A program made the translations under genes and the position numbers. Below the pieces are notes generated by a model. That model ran no database searches. It was not told the origin of the DNA and saw only the letters and a program-made list of their open reading frames with translations. This document shows, piece by piece, positions 1-6,876 of a stretch of 13,258 nt of DNA. Origin of the DNA: CAVURW01 sp963743595 (GTDB lineage Bacteria; Verrucomicrobiota; Verrucomicrobiia; Methylacidiphilales; UBA1321); NCBI GenBank assembly GCA_963743595.1, contig CAVURW010000252.1:1-13258 (forward strand). Reading direction: 5' to 3'. Position 1 is the stretch's first letter. Each line of letters begins with the position of its first letter.

Positions 1-508
1 TTTTTTTTTTGCTTTGCGTGCTTCGTTCAGCGTATTGGCCCCGCGATTCATAGATGGTGAGGCGACCGCGAGCCAGCACAGATTGCCCATCTTTGAGCGG
101 TAGCGGGCAGGTCACCCGGGCAGCATCGGAACGGAACAGGACCGCCTGGAGCGTGGCGGCAGAATCTTTAAGCGTGAAGTAATAATGTCCGGAGGCAGCG
201 GGGCGGGAATTCGAGATTTCACCGATGACCCAGATGTTCGGGAACCGATCTTCCAGGATGTAGCGGAGAGCGTTGGTGAGGCGACTTACGGTCAGAGCTG
301 TATCGGGAGTCGAGCCAATCGGGGGCGGTCGATTTTCGGGTGGTGTCGGCTCTAGCCGTTCAGGTTCAGGGGCGAGTGGCGACTGTGGCGTTGCGGTTGC
401 CGGAGCGTTCGGGGTGAACTCGAAGCCAAGTTCGGGCTGAGCGGACTCGTGCAGGGAACGGGATGAGGAGGCGCCTTGAAGACGGGCGCTAAGCCGACGG
501 AGAGCCAC
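1..508 (-). CDS. xseA: Exodeoxyribonuclease VII large subunit, N-terminal part (cut by window edge)
   Basis: Exonuclease VII degrades single-stranded DNA to oligonucleotides in repair and recombination; XseA is the catalytic and DNA-binding subunit. The minus-strand frame reads LTVSRLTNALRYILEDRFPN, then IWVIGEISNSRPAASGHYYF, then TLKDSAATLQAVLFRSDAAR and GRLTIYESRGQY. This is the typical XseA N-terminal OB-fold (the GEISN, SGH.YF and VLF blocks). It is preceded by about 70 residues rich in Pro, Ala and Ser that the family core does not need. The frame stays open upstream to a stop at 581-583 but has no ATG. GTG at 506-508 is the only usual start codon upstream of the domain, so it was chosen; no Shine-Dalgarno is visible. 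After RGQY the family normally continues with QLIV-like residues, but here the frame reads AERSTQSKKK into a run of A (T on the plus strand). The gene may be altered there, or the sequence may be unreliable at the edge. It is divergent from the gene at 572. Confidence 0.8.
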   Translation of the reverse strand, partial: MALRRLSARLQGASSSRSLHESAQPELGFEFTPNAPATATPQSPLAPEPERLEPTPPENRPPPIGSTPDTALTVSRLTNALRYILEDRFPNIWVIGEISNSRPAASGHYYFTLKDSAATLQAVLFRSDAARVTCPLPLKDGQSVLARGRLTIYESRGQYAERSTQSKKK

Positions 509-571
509 GAAAGAGGGATAACAGGCGAGGCGGGGCTTGACAAGGTTTGATTGGGCGGGCGACCGTAGAGC

Positions 572-2491
572 GTGCGTGCACTAAGCCGAACGGTGTGGTG
601 TTGCGGGTGGGCGTGGGTTCTGGGGGTGCTCCTCTGGGCTCAGGCTCCGGACGCGTCGACTTTACAAGAAAAGATGGTGAAGGCGCGCGCGGGCGATCAG
701 GGGGCGATGGACGCGATTGCGGAGGCCTACTACAAGGGCGAAGGCGTTCCTCTCAGCTTCGAGGAGGCTTATAAATGGTCATTGAAAGCTGCGAAGAGTG
801 GTAACCTGCTCTCCGAGCGGCGGCTGGGCGTCATGTTTTTTAAAGGCGAGGGCGTGGAACGGGATGAAGATAAGGCGTTCTCGTGGTTTTTACGCGGTGC
901 AAAGGATGGCGATTTTGTGTGTCAGCGGCTGGTGGCAGAGGCCTACGAGAAAGGGTGGGGAACCGCATCCAGCAGCACGGAGATGGTGAAGTGGCTGAGG
1001 CGCGCGGCATCGCAGGGCGACCTGATTTCGGCCAAGACATTGGGCCTCAATTTGCTAAATGGCGTGGGCATTCAGCGGGATGTGCAGCAGGGGCTAGCTT
1101 TCCTTCTCCTGGCCTGTCAGCAAAGTGCAGAGGCGCGGATGGTCACCGCTGAGCAATATCGCGACGGCGAGAACGTAAAACAGGATAACGCTGAGGCGGA
1201 AAAGTGGTATTTGCTGGCGCAAGATTCATGCGTCGATAGTTCCCCGGAGCTGTCCCAAAAGGTGCGCCTTCAGCAGCAGGCGATGGAGCGAAAAATGGAG
1301 CCGGGTGAAATCGCTGAGGGCAAATCACGCGCCGAGGCGTTTCGTAAATGGCTGGATACGGGCGATATCCAAAACGACGATTTATCGCTGCTCTACGAGA
1401 GCAATACGATGCTTGCGGGACCGGTGGTGCGCGATCACATTTTAATTCCCGTGAAGGTAAATGAGCGGGATGAGCCGATGAATTTTCTGCTTGATACCGG
1501 GGCGGCTTACTCACTCATCAATTCCGTGGATGCAAAGGCCCTGGGGCTTACCGGAACGGAAGTGCAACCGGCTCGCGGCGTCGGGGATAAGGCGGCTCTG
1601 CTGACGGTGGCCGAGCACGTGCGACTGAAGGCGCCGGGGCTTACGGTGCTGGGTGCTCACATCGGGATTCTGCCGAAGTTTCCGGTCGATCACGTGTTGG
1701 GTTTGCCGTGCCAGGGAATTCTCGGCTACGACATCCTGAAGCATGTTGTGGTAAAGATCGATTTCGAACACGGATACGTTCAATTCGTCGATCCGGCTGC
1801 GTTTAAACCGATTGAAGGAGCGACCGAAATTCCGATGGATCTCGTGAAAAATGCACCCTGCATCGATGGGACATTGGTTATGGGAGGTCGAGAATTTACG
1901 GAGCGGTTCATCTTCGATGTCGGAGCGAATTCCGGCTTGGAACTTTCGTCGCATTTTCGTGAGAAGAACCCCGATTTCCAGATGAAGACTTTAGCGGAGG
2001 GAACGGCGTTTGGATTGGGTGGTTTGACACACTCAGAAATGGGTTTGGTGGATGAGCTGCGGTTTGGTGCCATATCGATGAAGAATGCGGAAGTGGGCGA
2101 AATGGAGCGCTCGGCCTTGCCATGCGGGTTAGTGGGTAATGAGGTATGGGGACGGTTTGATGTCGTACTAGATGGACCGGGCAAGCGGATCTTTCTGAAG
2201 CCGAACGCCAATTTCAATCGCCCCTCCATGTTGCAATCGGTAGTGACCGGTCTGGGCATGGAAGTGAAGCCGACTGAGTCCGATGAAGAACCCGGTTTTC
2301 GCGTCGCTTACGTGAACCCGGCTGGCCGCGCGGCAAAGTCTGGCGTTCAAGTGGGCGACCTGATCACCGCCGTAAACGATACGAGCACCGAGAACATGAG
2401 CCTGCGCGATGTAGAGCAACTGCTCGTCGGCAAAGTGGACCACCTAAAAGTGGATCGAGACGGTACGGCGACCGATATCAGCCTGAAATGA
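572..2491 (+). CDS. Exported Sel1-repeat / retropepsin-like aspartyl protease / PDZ protein
   Basis: A 639-residue protein. Residues 1-25 look like a signal peptide (basic MRALSRTVW, then a hydrophobic Trp/Leu stretch ending near AQA), so a periplasmic or envelope location is inferred. Residues about 40-220 hold four to five Sel1-like (TPR-type) helical repeats, recognisable by A..YYKGEGV and G.MFFKGEGVERD. Residues about 285-410 form a retropepsin-like domain with the catalytic motif FLLDTGA (Asp308). A second related lobe at about 420-545 has FIFDVGA (Asp449), where Val replaces the Thr of DTG, and ends with VGNEVWGRFDVVLD. Residues about 560-637 are a PDZ domain (NPAGRAAKSGVQVGDLITAVN), which usually binds C-terminal peptides. 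The start is GTG at 572, next to the signal peptide. The stop overlaps the ATG of the next gene (ATGA), so the two are probably translationally coupled. The substrate is unknown. Proteolytic activity is inferred from family motifs, and the second lobe may be weakened by the DVG change. Confidence 0.85.
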   Translation: MRALSRTVWCCGWAWVLGVLLWAQAPDASTLQEKMVKARAGDQGAMDAIAEAYYKGEGVPLSFEEAYKWSLKAAKSGNLLSERRLGVMFFKGEGVERDEDKAFSWFLRGAKDGDFVCQRLVAEAYEKGWGTASSSTEMVKWLRRAASQGDLISAKTLGLNLLNGVGIQRDVQQGLAFLLLACQQSAEARMVTAEQYRDGENVKQDNAEAEKWYLLAQDSCVDSSPELSQKVRLQQQAMERKMEPGEIAEGKSRAEAFRKWLDTGDIQNDDLSLLYESNTMLAGPVVRDHILIPVKVNERDEPMNFLLDTGAAYSLINSVDAKALGLTGTEVQPARGVGDKAALLTVAEHVRLKAPGLTVLGAHIGILPKFPVDHVLGLPCQGILGYDILKHVVVKIDFEHGYVQFVDPAAFKPIEGATEIPMDLVKNAPCIDGTLVMGGREFTERFIFDVGANSGLELSSHFREKNPDFQMKTLAEGTAFGLGGLTHSEMGLVDELRFGAISMKNAEVGEMERSALPCGLVGNEVWGRFDVVLDGPGKRIFLKPNANFNRPSMLQSVVTGLGMEVKPTESDEEPGFRVAYVNPAGRAAKSGVQVGDLITAVNDTSTENMSLRDVEQLLVGKVDHLKVDRDGTATDISLK

Positions 2492-3528
2492 AACCCTCGT
2501 GCAAATCCGTTTTGATGGGCACTGCGATCGGCGACAGTCTCGGATTACCCGCAGAGAATTTGTCACGCGAGCGTATTCAAAAGCGATGGGCCGGGGTGTG
2601 GGAGCAACGTCTCTTTATGGGCCGAGGCATGGTTAGCGATGATACGGAGCACGCCGTATTTGTCGCTCAATGTTTGCTCGCAGAGGGGGCAGACGCGGCG
2701 CGATTTGGGCGATTACTCGCTTGGAAACTGCGGTGGTGGATCGTGTGTGTGCCGCCAGGAATTGGGCTGGCGACCCTCAAGGCGTGCCTGCGGTTGTGGC
2801 TGGGCTTTACCTCCACAGAGAGTGGAGTGTGGTCTGCGGGAAATGGACCGGCCATGCGGAGCGCTTTAATTGGTGCCTACTTAAGTGATGATGAGGCGGT
2901 TCTGCGGGAGTTTGTGAAGGTGAGCACGCGCCTGACTCACACGGATCCGCGTGCAGAGACGGGCGCTTTAGCCGTAGCGTTGACTGCGGCGTGGTGCGTG
3001 GGAAACAGCGTGGAAAACTTGGAGGGTAAGCTCGGGTTGATCTCGCATATCTGGAGGTCGGCGGGACCGGATGATAAGGAGTGGCACGGTTGGGTGGATA
3101 AGATGGTAGGTGGCTTGGATCGTGGGCTGAGCGTGGAACAGTTCGCTGTGGAAAACGGAATGGAACAGCGGGTGACGGGCTACATTTATCAAACGGTTCC
3201 TGTGGCGCTTTTTGCGTGGTTCCGGCACTTTGGCGATTTTAAGACGGGGTTGCAGGAGGCGATGAATTGCGGAGGGGATGTCGATACGGTGGGCGCAATC
3301 GCGGGAGCGCTTTTAGCTCTGAATAGCGAGCTGCCACAGGAATGGGTGGAGGGGGTAGGGGATTACCCGATTTCGCGGACATATTTAGAAGCGCTCGGTG
3401 ATGATTTGGAACGAGTGGATGGTAGGGTGGAGGGGGTATGGGGCTTTAAGTGGTTGATCATGCCAGCACGTAATCTGTTCTTGTTAGCTCTCATTTTCTG
3501 GCAACTCGGTGTTCGCTGTTTTCGCTAG
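2488..3528 (+). CDS. ADP-ribosylglycohydrolase (DraG/ARH) family protein
   Basis: A 346-residue protein of the ADP-ribosylglycohydrolase fold, whose members remove ADP-ribose from proteins, nucleic acids or small molecules using two divalent metal ions. Visible family motifs, in order, are GTAIGDSLGLPAE (residues 11-23), the metal-binding SDDTEH (50-55), the GNGPAMRSALIGA block (118-130), HTDPRAETGA (151-160) and NCGGDVDTVGAIAGAL (260-275). The last corresponds to the usual GGDTDT metal motif with Val in place of the first Thr; both Asp residues are kept. Length is normal for the family. The C-terminus (about 325-343) is hydrophobic (LFLLALIFWQLGV) and could be a membrane tail, which is unusual. 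The ATG overlaps the stop of the protease-like gene by four bases, so the two form one transcription unit. The true substrate cannot be read from sequence; N-terminal motifs also occur in functionally diverged members. Confidence 0.85.
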   Translation: MKPSCKSVLMGTAIGDSLGLPAENLSRERIQKRWAGVWEQRLFMGRGMVSDDTEHAVFVAQCLLAEGADAARFGRLLAWKLRWWIVCVPPGIGLATLKACLRLWLGFTSTESGVWSAGNGPAMRSALIGAYLSDDEAVLREFVKVSTRLTHTDPRAETGALAVALTAAWCVGNSVENLEGKLGLISHIWRSAGPDDKEWHGWVDKMVGGLDRGLSVEQFAVENGMEQRVTGYIYQTVPVALFAWFRHFGDFKTGLQEAMNCGGDVDTVGAIAGALLALNSELPQEWVEGVGDYPISRTYLEALGDDLERVDGRVEGVWGFKWLIMPARNLFLLALIFWQLGVRCFR

Positions 3529-3541
3529 ATTTCCACTACTA

Positions 3542-4219
3542 TTACGGGGCCAACCGCTCGCGTAACCATGTGCCCTCGGCTTGACGCGTGTAACGCAACC
3601 GATCGTGGAGCCGATTGGTGCGGCCTTGCCAGAACTCGATCACAGTAGGGATGAGGCGATAACCGCCCCAATTTGGAGGGGGAGGAATAACGGGCTGCTC
3701 CGCGAATCGTGCTTCTGTATCGGCGAGGTGCTGCTCGAGGGTTGCGCGGTCGGGCACAACTTGGCTCTGGGGCGAGGCCCATGCCCCGAGCTGACTGCCG
3801 CGCGGGCGGGAGTGGAAATAGGTGGCGGTCTGTTCCAGGCTGACCTTTTCAATCGAGCCTTCAATACAGACTTGGCGCTCGAGCTCCAGCCAACCGAACG
3901 TGAGCGAGGCGAGGGGCGATGCAGCGAGTTGATTGCCCTTGGTGCTGGTGTAATTCGTGTAGAAAACGAAACCGCGTGAATCGTAGCCTTTCAGCAGAAC
4001 GGTCCGACCGCGCGGCTGTCCCGTGGGAGAGAGGGTGGAGAGGACCATGGCGTTGGGTTCGGCGATGATCTTGTCTTGATGCGCGGCGATCGCGTCGGCG
4101 AGCCATTGGGCAAAGAGGGCGTGCGGCTCGGTGGGCGCTTCAGATTCGAGCAGGGCACGGAGCTGGTAGTCACGGCGAAGGTGCGCGATTTGGGGGCTAT
4201 CGTGGGCGTCAGAGTTCAT
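3542..4219 (-). CDS. pdxH: Pyridoxine/pyridoxamine 5'-phosphate oxidase
   Basis: PdxH is the FMN-dependent cytosolic enzyme that oxidises pyridoxine or pyridoxamine 5'-phosphate to pyridoxal 5'-phosphate, the last step of vitamin B6 synthesis and salvage. The 225-residue product has normal length and all main landmarks: RTVLLKG (72-78) and FYTNYTSTKG (86-95) for FMN phosphate and ring binding, SRPRGSQLGAWAS (137-149), WGGYRLIP (184-191), and the C-terminal family signature IEFWQGRTNRLHDR (194-207), which includes substrate-binding Arg and His. The ATG at 4219 fits the family N-terminus (...LRRDYQLRALLESEAPTEP); no strong ribosome binding site precedes it. The gene converges on the ADP-ribosylglycohydrolase gene with only 13 bases between the stops, and it diverges from the imuA-like gene. 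It looks intact and chromosomal. Confidence 0.97.
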   Translation of the reverse strand: MNSDAHDSPQIAHLRRDYQLRALLESEAPTEPHALFAQWLADAIAAHQDKIIAEPNAMVLSTLSPTGQPRGRTVLLKGYDSRGFVFYTNYTSTKGNQLAASPLASLTFGWLELERQVCIEGSIEKVSLEQTATYFHSRPRGSQLGAWASPQSQVVPDRATLEQHLADTEARFAEQPVIPPPPNWGGYRLIPTVIEFWQGRTNRLHDRLRYTRQAEGTWLRERLAP

Positions 4220-4306
4220 TGGGGGTGGGGTGAATTAATCATGGAAGTGGTGAATGAGCAATCGAGTAAGGCTTGATTTTATACGGATAGATAATAACGT
4301 AGGTCT

Positions 4307-4899
4307 ATGATCACTGCCGCCGATAAGGTGAAGCACTTGCGCGGGCTGCTTGAAGAGCGGTTTGGGCGCGCCGTTTTAGCCGCTCCTGAGGTGTGCGATT
4401 TAGGCGTGCCTGCGCTAGAAAACTACGCCATTCCCAAAGGCGCGCTCACGGAGATCGTGGCGGAACAGAAGCGAGGCGGCGTAACGCTGCTGCTCTACAG
4501 TGTGCTGCGGAGTTGGCTGGGCGTGAAGCGGCAGCGGGCGGTGCTGGTCGATGGGCGGGATTCCTTTGGGCCGCGAGGTCTAAAGCAGGAGGAGTTGGAT
4601 CGCTTGCTCTGGTTGCGCTGTCGCGATGCAAGCGAGGGAATGAAGGTGGCCGATCTTGTCGTACGCGATGGGAATTTGCCGCTCGTGCGGCGACGGCGTG
4701 GCATCGATTGCAACTGCTGGCGGAGCGAAGTGGGACAACCGTGCTCGTGTTGACCGGCACGGCGCAGGTCTCATGCGCGCGATTGCGATTGGAGGTGAGC
4801 GATGGCTTTCCGCTGGTGAAATTACAATCGGTGCGGGAGACGTTAACCGTGCAAGTAGGTCAGCATGAAGTCGGATTCTATAAAGGAAAAAGAAGATGA
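4307..4899 (+). pseudogene. imuA: imuA-like (RecA/SulA-like mutasome protein), internal deletion with frameshift
   Basis: ImuA proteins are small RecA-like partners of ImuB and DnaE2 in the SOS mutagenesis complex. From ATG 4307 one frame reads ENYAIPKGALTEIVAEQKRG, RAVLVDGRDSFGPRGL, LLWLRCRDASEGMKVADLVV and RDGNLPLV (to about 4687), all typical of the family. That frame then turns into a Cys/Arg-rich nonsense tail ending at 4753. The next expected part of the protein, TAWHRLQLLAERSGTTVLVL, continues in the +1 frame from about 4693 and runs to a TGA at 4897-4899. Family members normally have roughly 15 residues between NLPLV and TAWHRLQ (the LLDL...AREL...IP stretch); only five bases remain here. 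The simplest reading is a deletion of some 40-50 bp that also shifts the frame, at a GCGGCGACGGCG microrepeat. Products of either frame alone would lack one half of the protein. The exact deletion size is from memory of the family, not from an alignment. Confidence 0.72.
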
Positions 4900-5033
4900 A
4901 AAAATTACCAAAGAATTTCTCCATTCCGAGACATCGCCCGCAAAGCAGCGCCATAAGGGAGGATGAACCGCGCTTAGTGCAAATTGTTCACTCTCAACAT
5001 GTTTCCATGTCGACCTTGTGGAGACATCAGTGA
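4896..5033 (+). CDS. Possible 45-residue ORF reading into the inverted-repeat element
   Basis: An ATG at 4896 overlaps the terminal TGA of the imuA-like frame (ATGA) and is preceded by a purine-rich AAAGGAAAAAGAAG stretch that could serve as a ribosome binding site. The frame encodes MKKLPKNFSIPRHRPQ... and ends with STLWRHQ at a TGA inside the left terminal repeat of the element at 5005-5255. I recognise no family. It could be the stump of whatever originally followed imuA, cut off by the element, or simply a chance ORF. The good start context is the only reason to list it. Confidence 0.25.
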   Translation: MKKLPKNFSIPRHRPQSSAIREDEPRLVQIVHSQHVSMSTLWRHQ

Positions 5034-5051
5034 AAATCAGAACAGGATGCT
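5005..5051 (+). repeat. Left terminal inverted repeat
   Basis: This 47-bp arm pairs with 5209-5255. Mismatches fall only at arm positions 28, 40 and 44. The first 27 bases are a perfect match to the reverse complement of the right arm. Confidence 0.85.
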
Positions 5052-5100
5052 TACTGATTCCTCGACAAGCTCATGAACCAGTTGAGGTCGATTGAATTGA

Positions 5101-5198
5101 GCGCCAAAGGCGCGATCCGTAATAAAGCCTAGCATAAGGGCGGCTGATAGCCGTCCGAATTGCTAGGTACACCCTAAGCGTCAGAGTTCCAAAGGAAC
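5101..5198. other. Structured core of the element: three hairpins, two of them compensated copies
   Basis: Three inverted repeats lie in the core. Hairpin 1 (5101-5113) is GCGCC-AAA-GGCGC. Hairpin 3 (5186-5198) is GTTCC-AAA-GGAAC. They share the CC-AAA-GG centre and are both followed by GAT, but the outer three base pairs differ while still pairing, which suggests selection for the stem. Between them is a nested hairpin: outer arms CCTAGCA (5128-5134) and TGCTAGG (5161-5167), inner arms GGGCGGCT (5138-5145) and AGCCGTCC (5149-5156) with one G-T wobble and a GAT loop. The role is unknown; such structures could be transposase recognition sites or act in RNA. Confidence 0.6.
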
Positions 5199-5208
5199 GA
5201 TAATCGGT

Positions 5209-5255
5209 AGCTTCCCGTTCTGATTTTTACTGATGTCTCCACAAGGTCGACATGG
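5209..5255 (-). repeat. Right terminal inverted repeat
   Basis: Reverse-complement partner of 5005-5051, 44 of 47 positions identical. It ends 33 bp before the imuB-like ATG, so any promoter or transcript structure it carries could affect imuB. Confidence 0.85.
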
Positions 5256-5288
5256 GGAAAGTGCTGATATCGTAAAGGAAACTGTTTT

Positions 5289-6836
5289 ATGAGGGTAAAG
5301 CACGAATGGTATGCTGTGGTGTATGCACCGGAGTTCCGGCTCCAGGCGGCGTTACGCCATGAACTGGGCGAGAGTCCGTTGAAAAAGGAGCAAGGGGCCT
5401 ATGCTTTATGCGAGAAACAAGGTGCGAAAATTCGTGTGACTTAATGCAATGGCGTTGCACGAGCTAAAGGCGTGCGGCGTGGCATGACGACTGTACAAGC
5501 CTTGACGCGATGCGCAGGGCTGACGTTTCTCAAAGGAACAGCGGCGCAGGAGACCAGCGCACAGAGCGTGCTCATGGAGGTGAGTGAACGCGTCACGGCG
5601 TTTGTGGAGAGCACGGCGCCAGGCGTGGTGACTCTGGGATTACCGAGCGAGCGCCCGTGGCAAGAGAGTGATTTAGAAGCGCAATTGGTGGTGCCCCTGC
5701 GCCGCTTGGGTTGGGACGTGCGCGTGGGGATGGCGCGAAATGTAGAGGTGGCACTGCTGGCGGCACAGATAGGGTATAAGATAGGGCATAAGGGGTATGG
5801 GGGTAAGGTGCGATGTGTGCAAGATGTGGCGGCATTTATGGCTCCACTACCCGTGCGCGTGCTGAAACCGAGCGCCGAATGTGCCGGTATTCTGAAAGCG
5901 TGGGGAATCGAAACGGTGGGCGAGTTCTTGAAATTACCGCGTGCAAAAGTATGCGAGATGTTGCCAGGTGATGAGGAGGGCACCGATGCCGTAGAATTGT
6001 GGGAGCGAGCCTCTGGAACCTGTCGCCGCGCGATGGATTGGGCCAAGGGCACCGAGGTATATGTGGAGCGAGCGGAGCTGGAGCATGCCGTGGAGATGCT
6101 GGAACCGCTGTTGTTTCTCCTGAGTCGATTTTTAGAGCAGATTTTAAACCGGTTACGTGAGATCTATTTGGTGCCGGGCCGCTTGACTTTGGAGCTTCAA
6201 TTCGAGCAAGGCGAACCCTACCGGAACGAGTTTGTCATTCCTGAGCCGACGGGTGAGATGGAGGTGCTATTCCGGATGCTCCACACGCATCTGGAGGGCT
6301 TTACCGCAGAGTGGCCGATCGTGGGTGTGGAGCTTTCTGCTGAGCCCGTTCGCGCTTCCAAGGAACAGGCCGATCTGTTTGAGACAGGGCTGCGGGACGG
6401 TCGACGATTCACAGAGACGCTCGCTCGCGTGCAGGCGATTCTTGGGCCGGACCGCGTGGGCAGTCCGCGGTTGGAGGCGAGCCACCATCCGGAGGCGTTT
6501 AAAATGGCCGCCTATCGCGTGAGTGAGAAAGCCGAGAAGAGCGGGCAGCCTCTACAAGAGATGGTGGATGAGGCATTTGTTGGCGTGCCGTGGTTGCGCT
6601 TTCGACCCACGATCGCGGCAGAGGTGGTGTGTGAACAGGGTAAGCCAGCCTATGTATCGGGGCAAATGGGCGGGCGTGTGTGTGAGGCGCGCGGACCTTG
6701 GCTGCGCGGCGGTGAGTGGTGGGAGGAGAACCAGGCGTGGAGTCGCGAGGAATGGGATGTGCGGTTCGAGACGGGGATGTATCGACTGGTGAAGGGCGAA
6801 GGGGGTAGGTGGTTCGTGGTCGGCGTTTATTTGTAG
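5289..6836 (+). pseudogene. imuB: imuB-like Y-family polymerase homologue, interrupted by one in-frame TAA
   Basis: ImuB is a catalytically inactive Y-family DNA polymerase homologue that links the DnaE2 polymerase to the sliding clamp during SOS mutagenesis. From ATG 5289 (AAGGA about 10 bases upstream) the frame reads EWYAVVYAPEFRLQAALRHE and later RAKGVRRGMTTVQALTRCAG, FVESTAPGVVTLGL, LKPSAECAGILKAWGI and GEFLKLPRAKVCEMLPGDEE. It ends with the family-typical GPWLRGGEWWEENQAWSREE ... WFVVGVYL. It is one continuous 516-codon frame of normal ImuB length except for TAA at 5442-5444 (codon 52), inside RVT-stop-CNGVARAKGV; a GAA-to-TAA change would explain it. A clamp-binding motif, QADLF, sits at codons 360-364. 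Restart at GTG 5472 or ATG 5484 would give a 454- or 450-residue protein without the first fold strand and palm start. No further damage is seen, so the nonsense change is recent, a sequencing error, or tolerated. dnaE2, often next to imuB, is not in the window. Confidence 0.8.
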
Positions 6837-6876
6837 TGAGTTGACGCGCACCCAGCCCTGGATGACCTTCACCAGC

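Larger units (their letters stand above)
5005..5255. mobile_element. 251-bp MITE-like element with 47-bp terminal inverted repeats
   Basis: The ends, 5005-5051 and 5209-5255, are inverted copies of each other matching at 44 of 47 positions. Each outer end begins CCATGTCGACCTTGTGGAG. The interior encodes no protein of note and holds several hairpins. The element lies exactly between the imuA-like and imuB-like genes, which are usually contiguous or overlapping. Long near-perfect terminal repeats around a non-coding core fit a non-autonomous transposable element or a repeat family of the REP/BIME kind. I could not find a convincing target-site duplication in the flanks (CAACATGTTT on the left, GGAAAGTGCT on the right), and no transposase is in the window. 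Whether it has other copies in the genome is unknown. Confidence 0.65.

Noticed and set aside
352..543. 63-residue minus-strand ORF starting at TTG 543
   Set aside because: It lies out of frame over the Pro-rich N-terminal part of xseA and has the Pro/Ser-rich look of a shadow frame.
1143..2259. Several 120-160-residue minus-strand ORFs across the Sel1/protease/PDZ gene
   Set aside because: They oppose clear domain-bearing coding sequence and show no family features.
4270..4300. Sigma70 promoter upstream of imuA (TTGATT with GATAAT or TAATAA)
   Set aside because: The spacing is 11-13 bases, too short for a standard promoter; not supported.
4220..4306. SOS (LexA) box upstream of imuA
   Set aside because: I looked for the verrucomicrobial TGTTC-N4-GAACA type and for the E. 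coli CTG-N10-CAG type and found neither. The TGTTC at 4985-4989 has a CAACA partner at the wrong spacing and inside the intergenic remnant.
5442..5444. Programmed readthrough or recoding of TAA in imuB
   Set aside because: TAA is not used for selenocysteine or pyrrolysine and no stimulatory structure is seen just downstream; a GAA-to-TAA mutation is simpler.
5441..6052. 203-residue minus-strand ORF within imuB
   Set aside because: It is the reverse of a strongly conserved ImuB frame, and its Ser/Pro/Arg/Thr-rich composition is typical of a shadow.
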